A stretch of 64,000 bases of DNA, from the NCBI GenBank assembly GCA_013399115.1, contig VXAA01001396.1, positions 62,001-126,000 on the forward strand. The letters are read 5' to 3'. The notes under the pieces are model-generated. The model did not search any database. It was not told where the DNA came from and saw nothing but the letters and a program-made list of their open reading frames with translations. Position 1 is the first letter of the stretch; every line of letters begins with the position of its first letter. Source of the stretch: Anseranas semipalmata (Eukaryota > Chordata > Aves > Anseriformes > Anseranatidae). Below are positions 1-12,391 of the stretch, piece by piece. Position numbers and translations under genes: made by a program.

Positions 1-959
1 GAGATTTTTTTATTCCTGCTTCTTTTCCTTGCAGTTCTTTATGAAGTAAGCATCCCAGCACCAGGTCAAGAATGAATGCTCTGTAAAGGACCTCCACCTT
101 AGTCTTGGTCTCAGCTACTGAAATAGCTGAGACAATGTTCCTAAGGAGGGCAAGAATTAAGTGGATATTAAATATTATATACCAGAATGATTCTGGGTTT
201 TTATGACACATTATATACCAGAACGATACTTTTTGGGGGGTGAGGGGGACACTGACAGGTTCACGCTATGATTCCTTAACAAATCCCAGCACTTTTACCA
301 GTTCCTTTCCATTTTGCTTTTATAATTTGGTCATGGTTTTTGTGTATTGCACATCACATCTGTTTTTATTGTATTTCACCTTGTCGATCTTGAGCTCTTT
401 GTAGCAGTTAAACAAGATCACTTTGAATTCCAATCCTCTGCTCCAAGTAATAACCTTCTTGCAAGTTCTCCCAATCTGGGCTCACCTGACAATTTCAGCC
501 ATTCACTTTCTATTCATCACTCAAGCCATGAATGAAAATACTGAGCAGAACTAGGCCTAGAAGAGACTTCCATGGATCTTCACTTGAAATGCTTTCCCAG
601 CCTGACAGTATACTCAACAATGACTTTCCTGCAAATGCTGTTCTTCAAATAGGTGTGCATCAACCCTGTGGATTTTACTTTTTGCATGTTTCTCAAGTTT
701 TCTTACAAGAAAGGTATTTGGACTGACATCAAAGCTACGCTAGAGTCAAGATACAGCACGACTACTGTTTGTGGTGCTTTTAATAGTCAAAACAGTGAGG
801 TACTGAAGAGTCTTTCCACAGAGTATTATGAACCAAAAATCTAGTTAACTGAAAATTTGAGTTTACAAAAAGGAAGCGTATGAGCCAGTTGCATGCAGTA
901 GCAGGTGGGACAAGAGAAGGAGGCCAGTACCTGTCCCCTCCCCCTGGCAGAGGATCTTA

Positions 960-1075
960 CTGTCATTACTGACATTACTGTGTACACTGTAATACTGTCA
1001 TGATATACAATGACATACGACTGTCATACTGTCATTACTTACATGCCATTACTGTGTACACTGACAACACTGAAC
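960..1075. repeat. Degenerate direct repeat, period about 69 bases
   Basis: The phrase TGTCATTACT occurs at 961 and again at 1030, each followed within about 20 bases by ATTACTGTGTACACTG. This makes roughly two diverged copies in ECHDC1 intron 2. It is not a named family that I recognise. Confidence 0.6.
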
Positions 1076-2587
1076 TATTATTTCACCAAGAGACACAGCG
1101 CAGGATGTCTGATACAATGATGAGTACACAACAGTAAAGCAAATCCTCATTCTGCCAGTCTTGGTCCTCTGGTATACAATACCAGTAAGTTCATGCTCCT
1201 CACAGCACTAAATCTACTTGGAATAATTCATTTGTTTGCATCTTAATTATAATCTAAGAATAAATACTTTAAAGTTAATTCTAGAAAATAAATTTATCAC
1301 CGTTATCATGTAGTTCCTGCAGGCTGGATTCCTTCTCTTTTAAATAAAGTTCAACTTTAGTTCAGCAAGACGTTGGGTTGCTGAAATTGGTTCCACCAGG
1401 TTTAAACTGACATTATTAGCACTTGTTTCCAAAGAGACCATTTCAAACAGGTGGCTATCAGATTCCAATTAAGAAGAGAAAAAAGGCATAACAACCTCCA
1501 CATTGCCCATTAGCAATTTGCCAACAATTTTGTTCTGCTTTCAGTTCCATGAGTTGCTCAAGCTTAGAATAAACATAATTCCTTTGAGATAAAAAGCTGC
1601 TGTGTAAAGTAAATGCCTGGCAAATAGAATTTCGCTCAGCAGTTTAATGATGTTTTGCAGCTTTCTAAAGGAAGCATACATGTATATATAAATTCATATC
1701 TGACACCATCAAGAAGCTCTGAGACACAGTATCAACAGAATTTCTTTGAGGTAGGGTATTTTACAGGCTTTGGCAAATGGAATTGCCCCAGCAAGACCTG
1801 GTTAACTTAAGGGCTACACATCCTATTCCTTTTTGATACTTCTCCTGAAGTGTATTACTCAATACACAGCAAATGGAAAAGGATCAACTGCTCACTAGTT
1901 CCTCAGCACCTATGGTTTACAGACAGTGATGTTAAACTGAAATGAAGAGCAGTATAAATTAATATGCCATACCATCACTTGCAGTGGCCAAAGGGCCAGC
2001 ATGACTTTGCTTCTACTATTCCTGCTGTAACAACAAAAATCTCTGGCAGAGGTGCACAGTAGAAAGAAGCAGTAATCTCCTACGCTGCCACAGCAAGATT
2101 TTCCAGAGCAAATTTCTGTGGCTATTACCCAGCAAAATGGAGTACTGCTCTCTAGAGAGCTCTACAGACTAACATAAAACCGAACTGTCTGGTCCCATGG
2201 CTCATTTGCTGTATGCTAATCAGGGTCTGCAACAAAGAAAACTATTAATTTCCTCCTAGCTTTTTGTAGCTTCTGTTTGCTACTAGAACATTTAAGTCAT
2301 TCACATACACTAATAATTTATTTTCACAACAGTCATATTAAGATAGAAGTTATATTACAGACCACTAAACGAGCCAGAAAGAAAATACCTGCTAATTTTG
2401 GGTGTCCAATTTGAGATGTCTGATACGATTTCAATACATTAACATTATACGGCACTCAGTATAGTCAAAGCACAGTTACCAGTGGTCTAAATAGCAGTTG
2501 TGACTGCTCAGCAGGTCTTCAAATCAGTTCTGAGACCCTCATGTCAAGCACCCAGAAAACAAGGAACACAGTTGTACGTTCAAAGTT

Positions 2588-2815
2588 TAGAATCACAGAA
2601 TCCCCTGAGTTGTAAGGGACCCACAAGGATCATGCAGTCCAACTCCTGGCACCGCACAGGACCANTGACCCTCCCCTGTCACAGCTCCATGCCGTTCCCT
2701 CGGGTCCTGTCGCTGTCACCAGAGAGCAGAGATCAGCGCCTGCCCCTCCACTCCCCTCGTGAGGAAGCTGCAGGCCGCCATGAGGCCTCCCCTCAGTCTC
2801 CTCTGCTCTGGGCTT
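2588..2815 (-). mobile_element. CR1 LINE, 3'-end fragment
   Basis: Read on the minus strand this is a CR1 3' end: the frame around the leucine-rich C-terminal stretch (reverse complement of 2755..2815), then a short 3' UTR and the typical tail near 2588. It is heavily 5'-truncated and internally shortened, and contains an unresolved base at 2665. It lies in ECHDC1 intron 2 in the sense direction of the gene. Confidence 0.8.
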
Positions 2816-4261
2816 AGTTTAAGTAACTTGACTTACATTACATCTGATCTCCATAGCAGACTGGGCTTTATCTGTCCTTTCTCTTCCTGCTATTACCTCT
2901 CATTTCTCATGACCCTTTCAACTACCACAGCAAATAAGCTATGAACACAGAGCCTACAAGCTGTACCTTGCACAGCTCTATTTTGAGACAAAAATGGAAA
3001 AAAAAAAAAAAAAAGCAAAACACAAAAACAACCCATAGAAAAAGAGCAAACAGTGTTATTATGATTGTATAATAACACGTATACCGACAGGAAGGTATTC
3101 AGAAAGAATCTCCATGCTAATGTCTTTTAACTACAACTTCTGAAGTTAGGCAATGATTTTATACATGAGCTTTTAAGAAGAAACAAAAGAGCAACTGCAG
3201 AGACATCTAGGTGAATTACCACAAATTCTGTTGTTCTGTTAGGTTTTCTTCCTTTCAGCTAACAGTCATTAGCAGAAGGAGTAGATTGACATTCTCCATG
3301 TAAACAGCTCTATACTTTGCTAGTGAGTTGCAAACTTATTTGCTGACAGCAAAGGAACAGTGGGAACTGGGCAGGAAAACAGAGCAGCAAAAAAGAAATC
3401 AACAAGATGACACAAATGTATCCATTTCAAAATATTAAGAGATAATTCTTACAGTAAAGGCTTATGAACAGCTCAAGTTCAGGCAGATGCAGACCCTGAA
3501 CTTGTGCCACTTATGTCTGAAGAGAATAGAATGAAATGGAATATTCTTAGACCGTTAAAGAGAGACCACAAATATACTTATCTTGGAGATCAAAAGCTTC
3601 TCATAATACAAGACTAATAAAATATAGCACTTGGTTTTGATAGCTAAGTATTGTCCAGTGTAAAATCATATAATTAAGAAGATTCCTCATGTGCAACACT
3701 TGACAATACCCAACTCATCTGATCTTTCATAAAGAAGTCATAGGTATTAAGACACAAGGCAAATGAAGAAGAAATGGAAGCCAGCTTGGGTGACTAGAAA
3801 AGACCAAATTGCAGAAGCTTAAGTGAGAGGGAAGATTTTAGATAAAGAACAACATAATAAACTGGTCCTTTCTACACCATCTACAAAACAAAGATCATAT
3901 CTTCCCAACCCCATAAAAATAGCCTATGTATCCAGAGCAGTAGAGGCAAAATTAAAGGAAAAATAAGAAAGAGCACAGTAGCAGAATCATCCTCATTGAA
4001 AAAAAAGAGGAGAGGTATATTCTGCCAGACATTCCTTGTGTCACTGGGAACTTCTTGTATTTATTATGTTTAGGGCAAAGCTACCATGCAGAACAGCGGA
4101 CATTTACTACACCTCTGGTTAAAAATCAAACTCTTCTTCTTTTAACTAAGGAATGGCAAGGCACAGTTTTTCCACTTTGTTTATGCAAAATACTAAAAGG
4201 CCTAACTGAAGGGGGACAAAACAACGATAACAACATCCCATCCCCATCAACTAGTTAATAC
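2816..4261. other. ECHDC1 intron 2 sequence without recognisable genes
   Basis: AT-rich unique-looking sequence with an A run at 2998..3014. I see no exon, RNA gene or clear repeat beyond that. Confidence 0.6.
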
Positions 4262-4483
4262 CTGTGAAGGCATTCATTAACCGTGGGTTGTTCAAGGTAA
4301 GTATTCCAATGCCATTGTCTTCTTTGGAAAGGTTGATGGATCCACCAGCAAACTGCTCAAGTTTCTTCTTTATCAATTCTTCCTCATAGCCATGAGCACC
4401 ATTATACAGTGATACCCTTCTATACTGTAGTATCCTTTCCTTTGTAGTCCGAAATAAATTTTTCCATATAGAAACTGCCATTT
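4262..4483 (-). CDS. ECHDC1: ECHDC1 start-codon exon (ethylmalonyl-CoA decarboxylase, N-terminus)
   Basis: ECHDC1 is a cytosolic crotonase-superfamily enzyme that decarboxylates ethylmalonyl-CoA (and more weakly methylmalonyl-CoA), clearing side products of acetyl-CoA carboxylase. The ATG is at 4481..4479 and 73 full codons plus one base are present. The translation starts MAVSIWKNLFRTTKER, includes SLYNGAHGYEEEL, and ends in GIGILTLNNPRLMNAFT. That last stretch is the first strand of the crotonase fold and closely follows the human ECHDC1 N-terminus (KEDNGIGILTLNNP then MNAF). The acceptor is a long pyrimidine tract ending ttccag just before AAATGG, and the donor is CACAG followed by GTATTA, leaving phase 1. 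Catalytic and CoA-binding residues lie in later exons, left of the window; I found no further ECHDC1 exon in 1..4261. Reading on past the donor gives only two more codons and a stop, which are intronic. Confidence rests on protein similarity, both splice sites and synteny with KIAA0408. Confidence 0.93.
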
Positions 4484-6088
4484 CTGGAAAGAAACAGGAA
4501 AAAGAAAAAAAAAAGGGAATTTTCCTTTGAGATCCAACTCAGTCCTCGGAGAGAAAGAAGCAGGACAGCAGAAACTAATACCAAGGTGATGGCATCACAG
4601 AAGTCTACAAAAATTTGCTCATTACAGACAGTATTCACAAGACTCTTGGTTTGAACCTACTCCCACAAAGTTAACAGGTTGAGTTTTATTCTGTGATTTT
4701 AGCAGTTAAGACAGAAGAGAGCATCTTTTAAAATCTTTTCTTGTAAAAATTACCCAAAAGTATTTGGGTGCAGAACACGGAAGAGGCTCAAGAAACGTAG
4801 TAAAATACTTGTATATTCCATTAGCCCAACCTACTCTGTACTAATCTTCCAACCCCCTCCCCCTCCAAAACAATCAAACAAACAAATAAAAAAAACACAG
4901 AAAACCACATCTGTGTTGGAGGATAAATCTTACCGAAACCTCTAGTTTTCAGGAAGAGGATTTCCTGCTTCTCTGTCAGCAACTATTATGGCAATACTTT
5001 CCTGGGAGGTAGGAACTCGAGGAACACAAAAATTAAGAACCAGAGACCTTTCCCATCTTGAGGTCAGTTCCCTGTCATCTAATTCCATAAACACATTTAT
5101 CATGTTCCATCTTAGCGCTGGTTAGACTGCCTAGCCCCTGGAAGCCATCCATACGTTTTTCCCAGTCATTCCAGTAACTCTTGTTCCATTTTGAATTGAT
5201 CTCACCTGGACACAGAGCACTAGAACCTATGTAGTATCCCAAAGGAGGAAAACTGTACAACAGTATTATAAATTGAGCATTGCCCTTGCTTTCTATACAG
5301 CTATATAATATTGGTAGTCTACTTCTATGTACCAGAACACCCATGGCTTATTCCTCCACTACTTCCACTCTAGAAAGTATCCATGTACATCACAACATGA
5401 CAAGGAAGTCATTACAAAAATATTATTTTATCTTTTTAAATTAAAATTTAATCAAGTTAAAATCTGACTGAATACAAGATCAGTTAGTTCATAAATAATA
5501 TCATCCTACTGCTCTGTACCTATGCACATTCTAATAGTACCTGCCACACCTCAGCCATCACCTGTCAGAGCTTTTAAAATTGCTTCTTTTAAAATTTTAT
5601 TTAACAATGAAAACACATTTCCAAAGCCAGTTTCTTAGCCAAATTCTTCTTTTTATATTCAGGCTCTCAGAAGAAAAACAGCCTTCCATTTTCTCATGTC
5701 ATCTAATACAGCAAGGTGCCAGAATACTACATAAATAAATAAATAAAAGTGCATAAGGGAATAGAGTGACAAACTCACTTAATTCACCCAACTTCAATTT
5801 ACGGCAATCCACACAAAGCACTGAAAATAAGCTATTGCTCCAAAAAATTTTTCCCCAACATACATTCATGCAATAAAACCTCCCACCCAGCTACTAATTT
5901 TTGGTCAAGAGAGAACAAACACTAAAAACATGGATAGGTGCAGGCTCTTGTTGCAAAATGTAGCTTGTACTATGTTTGATTCAACACAGAGCAATTAGTT
6001 TCCAATTTTTAATGAATACAAAGCCTCCCCAGTCTGCATAAGAAGACAGACAAGATTTAATTCTCCAGGAAACCACGATTGGCTTGAA

Positions 6089-6091
<3 letters not shown>

Positions 6092-6125
<34 letters not shown>
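6092..6125. repeat. Poly-A tract (34 bases) in ECHDC1 intron 1
   Basis: An uninterrupted run of A. It could be the tail of an old insertion or simple expansion, but I do not recognise the sequence before it as a transposon, and no flanking target-site duplication is obvious. Confidence 0.9.
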
Positions 6126-6127
<2 letters not shown>

Positions 6128-7249
6128 TCTGTTCTTAACCTAGCTCCCTGCCAAATTATACATGTTTGATCACTTTTATATTCCCTAGGTTTTACTTGTC
6201 AAAAAATGTACAGAGCAAAACAGACTTAAGATATGGAAATTTCATTCCACCAAAAAAAGAGTCTGTCATTTTTAACTGCGTGGTTATATGCATTAACAGC
6301 CCTTTAATATTATCACTATGGTAATAAAGAGCATCAGCAAGTGCCGGATTAGAAAACAAATTGGACATCACTGCCTGCTGATCATGACTCATGATTAATG
6401 ACTCATGCAAGGTATTATCATTGAATTACTTTCCTAAACCCATCTCTTACAGTACTGGTCAGTACCCACTACTTTTTTAATAAATACAAGATTATCTTAA
6501 CAGCTCAGTTCGAGAAAGCTAACCATTCAGGAAAAGCATGGTATTTAAGCTTCAGCGCTCTCAGACTAAAGGAATTTCTGCTGATCTCTGACAAACAACA
6601 TTCAAAATTTCAGCAAGTATGGAGCACTCGCAATGCACAGCATGACTGAGATTGACTTTTTGTACTGCAAGTGAAAGGAGTGCAAGAGAAAGGTGGTGTA
6701 GTAACCTGCACAATGTTGTAGGACAAGCCAAGGGATATTGTACTAAAATTTTCAAATTTTCAGTTTAACATAAAAGAGTTGTCTATTTAGATACATTTAC
6801 AGAAATGAAGTCTTAGTCTAATTTTAAAAAGTCAGACATGCTATATCCATTAACATCGGTAGCACACACAACTTATGCGTGGTTTTTACAATGACCAAAT
6901 TTCTGACAGTACAGGAACAACGAACATTGTGGACAATCTGCATCTTTCAAAGTTTGCAAACTGCTAGAGCTTTAACGTATCACTGGTAACAACGAACAGA
7001 TAAACCAACAGTACGGATATCAAGAGTTGTACATTCCACAACCTTCAGTTACATCAGTAACCAGTTTTTGGATCTCTTACATAAAGCAATGGCTTAAATC
7101 CCATATGGTACTCAAACAATTTTTTAATGCACTTACCCATGGGCTAGAAGATCATGGGTTAACACAAACACATGCTGAAAGTCAACAATTCAGTATCAAA
7201 GGCACGATACACGACGTGCAGGAGCAATAGATACATGTATACACAGACG

Positions 7250-7295
7250 CATGTTATATATTTTTTGTGTATGATATATATATATATATATGTGC
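7250..7295. repeat. TA-rich simple repeat
   Basis: Alternating TA run near 7277..7290 within an AT-rich stretch of ECHDC1 intron 1. Confidence 0.8.
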
Positions 7296-9239
7296 ATTTG
7301 AGCTGCATGCAGAAACAGGAAAAAGCTGCGCTACAGAGCAGCTACACAGAAATAATCTGCAAGTTAAAAGACACAAGCAGGGAAAACTCCAACTCAAAGA
7401 CAGAGCCTGAATTACTGACACAAGTCAGGTAAAAAGAAAATGGGGAGAAAGGATGCAGGGATGTGTTATCACCAAGCAGAGCTTACAATGACTGGCCAGG
7501 CACCTGTGATACCTGAGAGAAATAAGGATGCCCTCTCCTTTGGGGCAGGAAGTGACAGGTGTGAAGTGCAGATACAGACCTGTGCATCACCTGCAGACAG
7601 ACATCAGCTGAGTTTCTGGTCTGGATAAAGGCATCATGAGATAAAGTGTAGCAGGAAAAAAGGGATACAATGTATAAAATCCTGAAAAGAAATCTCAGGG
7701 AGAAGAAAATATTCAAATGGCATAACAAAAGACCAATTAGAAAGGCACTTATATGACACTTCCAAATGCATTAAAGGCAGCTGACAGGTCAAGAAGCACA
7801 GGAGAACTTGACTTGACAAGGACTTCCAGCAGCTGTAATTTCAATGACAAGCACAGAAGTGTGAAGACGGCATAGAGAAAGGGAGAGAAGATGTAAAGTG
7901 AAGATGATCATGAGATGATTCATGGCTCAACCGTGTGTGTGTCACCAGTTGCTGTTGAAGGCATCCACCTGTACTAGGGTGCAGTGAGCGTGCTTCGCTG
8001 GGTTCCCACAGTGACTACCGAAAGGAAAGCAAGCGGTGACCCAATGCTGAGGACCAGCACAACTGCCTCTACAGCCTGAAAGCAGACAAAACTGCAGAGA
8101 GTGAAGGAGAAATACAACCAAAGCATGAAAATAGTCCATCTGTACAAAAAAAGGTAGGTTGAAATTGAGTGATAACCATTAACACCAACTGACTGAAACA
8201 GGGACAGCAGGCTGGTGAGTGTCGGGGGAAAAAGAAAGGAAGAAAATCCAGTGTTGGAGGGAGGAACGGAATTCAGAAACTGCAGAGAGGGCCAGCCTCA
8301 ATGAAAAATCAACACAAGGGCATGGGCCTCGTAGTGAAGAGGAGTCACTGGACCTTGGCTTCAGATACCAGAAAGGTGAAGGCAGGAGGCATGGCCCCAG
8401 CACTGGCTGAACAGACCACTGCTGCCAGCTGCTTGTCACCACCCCTCACCTGTAGGTTACACAGCCCTCCATCTACCTCATCTGCTTATGCATCACTCTT
8501 CTTTCCTTCAGTGATGCATGGCTAGATTAACGTAAACACCTTACCTGACGGGTTCTTCCCATTGCAACAACTACCAGCTGAGGCAAGCTGACGGCAGATG
8601 CCTCTCCAGCTGGCTTTACTTCAGCTGGGAGAAAGCAGTGAGCAGATTTTAAACATGCTAACTGATTGGAAGCACAAAACCTACCAACAAGACATAACTT
8701 ACAAACACAGAAACAAAGCCTGGGAAATTCTACTGCCCCAAGAAGGAACATACACCTGATCTATGGCATCTCTAGACAAAGCAGGAACTCCCACCGAGTT
8801 CAACAGGAGCTGCCTAAGGCTCATGCCTTTCTCAAGGCACTGTGGCTCTCAAACTTGCTGAACCTTGTTCAAATTTTTAGTACATTGTCTCTGGCACCTA
8901 CATTGTAGGCAAATTAGGCGGGATCAATAATCCCTGCAGTTCAGTGTGCAGATCCCTAAAGAGCTTTGCAATTCCTCTACAATCAGACTTCAGAAGTAGC
9001 TAGTACTATAGAGGACATCTTTTTAGCCATTATAGTACTGCGGAGAAGAGAACAAACAGCTTGGGCCTCCCCATTTCCAGACGTCAGCATTAGAAACAAC
9101 GTTCACCTGTTCAGAAGCTGAAAAAACAAGCGAGACATCCAAATTAACTAACTTAAGTTGCTTCAAATCATGCCCACAAGAAACAAGTTTTGGAAAAAAG
9201 ACTTTTAACATTGTAAGTTACAAAAAAAAAAAAAGTGTG

Positions 9240-9372
9240 TGGTTTCAGTTTTATTCTAGTTTATTCTAGTTTTTATTCTACCCTTTCCACCTCTTTTCTT
9301 TTACACTTGCTTTTACCCTTTTTCTCTTTTCTGCTTCTACACCTCTTTTTTTCCCTTTTTTCATTGCTTCTA
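9240..9372. repeat. Pyrimidine-rich tract in ECHDC1 intron 1
   Basis: The plus strand is almost entirely T and C (TTTTATTCTA repeats, then CTTTT-type runs). On the transcribed minus strand it is purine-rich. The short plus-strand frame here is compositional. Confidence 0.7.
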
Positions 9373-10148
9373 AACAATTCAATTTTGGGGATGGCGTGTG
9401 GTTTCCTAATTATTTGTGCTCTGTTTAGTATTGCATTTTTGACAGTCCCTGCATGTTAAGTTTTAGATTTGAATTGTCTCTCTGTTCCTAACCAATTATA
9501 TTCCCCTTTAATCATGTTTCAATTATTTTTAAGATTTAGTCAACAAATCACACAGAAACTTACTCAAGACCAGTGAAAAATAATGGCTTTCAAGGATGCA
9601 AAACAGCTGACAAAAGAAGTCCTTCCATAAATACACATGACACTACCTAATAACATTGGCTTCTGGTCACACAGTAAGGACAAGAACTGAGTTTTGCCAC
9701 AGAGGGTGAGAGCAACAATCTGTTATCTTCTGCAAAAAGCACACAGACACCTTATTGTTAATGCATTGATCTAAAGAGGTTCTATTTGCCTCCATATAGC
9801 AGAGAAAGAAAACACATTTTACGTTCACATAAAGCTAATTGTCCGCTGGGTATATTTTGGACACCTTTAAAAGGAACAGATGCACTACTTCACAGGATCA
9901 GAAATGACCACAACCAGCTCATCGTTTGTTTTTTTTAGTCACCAAATCCTAAACCATAAAAAGCGTAAAACTGAATTCATTCTAGCTGTAACCTCTTGTG
10001 ACATGTTCCCGAACTGCCCTGAAAAGAATAAATAAAATAAATAAATAAGAAGCACGCCTGGCTCCGCGGCCTGCAGAGCCCAGGCACCCTGCGCGGTGTC
10101 GCCCTGGGGAGAGAGGGGAGACTCGAGGGGTATGGGGGGGGGACACAC

Positions 10149-10221
10149 CTTCCCCAGCAGCACAGGCTTCTCGCCGCTCCCCGTGTGGAAGCGCACTGTG
10201 GCACTTCGTCTGATCTGGGCA
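10149..10221 (-). other. ECHDC1: Candidate ECHDC1 non-coding first exon, cut by the N gap
   Basis: On the minus strand the GC-rich sequence leaving the gap ends in CTGGGGAAG followed by GTGTGT, an acceptable splice donor with its GT at 10148..10147. It is the nearest plausible donor to the CpG island and would splice directly to the acceptor at 4484..4485. The exon start is hidden in the gap, or the true first exon lies wholly inside it. This is inference from position and donor only. Confidence 0.35.
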
Positions 10222-10586
10222 NNNNNNNNNNNNNNNNNNNNNNNNNNNNNNNNNNNNNNNNNNNNNNNNNNNNNNNNNNNNNNNNNNNNNNNNNNNNNNN
10301 NNNNNNNNNNNNNNNNNNNNNNNNNNNNNNNNNNNNNNNNNNNNNNNNNNNNNNNNNNNNNNNNNNNNNNNNNNNNNNNNNNNNNNNNNNNNNNNNNNNN
10401 NNNNNNNNNNNNNNNNNNNNNNNNNNNNNNNNNNNNNNNNNNNNNNNNNNNNNNNNNNNNNNNNNNNNNNNNNNNNNNNNNNNNNNNNNNNNNNNNNNNN
10501 NNNNNNNNNNNNNNNNNNNNNNNNNNNNNNNNNNNNNNNNNNNNNNNNNNNNNNNNNNNNNNNNNNNNNNNNNNNNNNNNNNNNNN
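10222..10586. other. Assembly gap (365 N)
   Basis: There are 365 consecutive unknown bases inside the CpG island. Extreme GC content is the usual reason such promoters drop out of draft assemblies. It hides the likely transcription start of ECHDC1. Confidence 0.99.
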
Positions 10587-11249
10587 CTACGGGGAAAGCG
10601 GCCCCGCCGGGAACCGCCGCCGCGCCCCAAGGGCCCGCCGCGGCCCTGCCGTAGTGCTGCGGGGGGCAGCGGGTGCCGGGGCAGCCCCCGGCCGGCAGTG
10701 AGGGCGATTTAAACGAGGGCCGCCAGCAGGCAGGGCTCGGGCCGGCGGCACGGAGCGCGGTGCCGCTGCCTCCGCCTCACGCCCCGGGTGACATCGCTGA
10801 GGGGTGGCCCCAGCGCGGTGCGGTGCAGGCAGGGTTTGTGGCTGAAGATGTGTGTGAGCTCCGGGGTTACCACATACCCAGCCTATTTTTTTCCTGCACT
10901 AGTAGTCTGCATTGCTGAAAGCCAAACCCCGAGTGTCTGCCCAAGCCAGTGTAATTAAAGAAGTTAATTTCCCTGTCCTTCCGGAACAACACCCCGCACC
11001 GCCACACGTGCTGCTGCTCCAGGAGCCCGGCCCATGGCGAGGCAGCGGTGCCTCAACCCCTGCGGCCGCAGGCCCCTGGCCGCGCCAGGCCCGCTTGCCG
11101 CCCCTGTGCAGCTTATTGCCACGGGCCCTGTGCTGCCAGGGGGAGAGGCCTGGTGCCGGCCATCGTGAGGAGCGACTCCAGCTTTCCAGGCTGGTGTGTC
11201 TCTGGTTTACCTGCACCAGCACTCTGGAAGCTGTCCCTGCATGGAAAGT

Positions 11250-12360
11250 AATTCATCCTGAAGCTGTGATTTGGTGTAAACTTAGAGACGGCATGAAATG
11301 GCATTGCCACTTACAGTCCCGCCTTCCCCTGGCCGTTGGTTTCCCTCCCTGGAAGGATGTGTGCTGCCCCACCATGAGCCAGTTTGAGGAGAATAAAAGC
11401 TTGTTTCAATCCAGATCACTTTGAATACACATCTGCTTTGTATATTCAAAGCAATATGCAAATGCCAGCCGCTCTTTATTACTATGTCTTTGTTAATATA
11501 CATATGTAAGATGACTCACTTTTAAGTATTTGTAGCATGGATGAAAAATATGTTTGGAAATACTTCACCTTTATTAAAGCTGTTTTTCAAAACAACTGTC
11601 AATACAAATGTCTTAAAGTTGGTCTAGTTGATTAAATATTATGATTGAAGATGTAAAGGATTTCAATTAATCGTACATTTGGAAAAACAAAATCTTTGCA
11701 CTCTGAAAAGATATTTTTAATTTTCTATTGTTAAGAGATCCTGTACGAATATGAAATATTCTAGTCCCAAGTGGCAATATCTTCATACAACAGAAGGATT
11801 CATTCCCTTTTTATGACATTCCCAGTATACACAGAAATATTGCAGCAGGTGAACTTGCCTCTTATTTCAGAGTAAAGATTTTTTTCTCTCCTGTTTGCAG
11901 AAGAGAGATTTTTCCAGCAGGATTCAGTCATGTATTTGTTTCTGGAAAACCTCAGTCCCAGGCCAGAAATCTGTGTGAGTGAAGCAGCTCTCAGCACGTC
12001 CTGCTCCAAGGCCTTATCCCCCTCTGAGTGAAGCAATGCCCGGGCATGTCCTAGCCGGACTAAGCAGGGGAGAGTGATGGTGTTTGGAAGCTCGTGGTTT
12101 TCCAGGGAACATATTGCCACCTAGCAGCGCTCGGCGAAAGTAGCACCAACCTGACCTTAAGTTTCATAGTTTGTCTCACTTGTTGTCATTGTGTTGTATC
12201 ATGTATAACACGATGATTGGAAAAGGATATATTTAGACTGCGGAATGAGGACTGTAGGAAAACAGACTAATAGTATCCTCTTTTGATTACTTATGTGTTG
12301 AAAATTCCACCATCAGGACAGTGACACTAGTTCCTGCATGCTTTATTGTACAATAAGAAA

Positions 12361-12391
<31 letters not shown>

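Larger units (their letters stand above)
1..10221 (-). other. ECHDC1: ECHDC1 gene body, 5' part (introns 1 and 2 around the start exon)
   Basis: The start exon at 4262..4483 and the CpG island at about 10.1-10.9 kb imply that ECHDC1 transcription crosses this stretch on the minus strand. Positions 1..4261 are the 5' part of intron 2, containing a CR1 fragment, a degenerate direct repeat and A-rich tracts. Positions 4484 to about 10148 are intron 1, with a 34-base A run at 6092..6125, a TA run near 7277, and a tract very rich in T and C at 9240..9372. No other coding exon is recognisable. The gene's 3' end is outside the window. Confidence 0.75.
10050..10900 (-). promoter_or_regulatory. ECHDC1: CpG-island promoter of ECHDC1
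   Basis: Both flanks of the N gap are very GC-rich and dense in CpG (for example 10587..10850), in sharp contrast with the AT-rich flanks below 10.0 kb and above 11.25 kb. It lies upstream of the ECHDC1 start exon on that gene's strand, as expected for a housekeeping promoter. The short frames seen here, including those running through the Ns, are by-products of GC-rich sequence. A promoter firing the other way from the same island cannot be excluded. Confidence 0.7.

Noticed and set aside
9977..10701. Long frames on both strands spanning the N gap (up to 217 codons)
   Set aside because: Most of each frame is unknown bases, and the rest is GC-rich promoter sequence without protein resemblance.
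11456..11463. Octamer motif ATGCAAAT
   Set aside because: A single 8-base match is expected about once in this much DNA; no cluster of partner motifs.
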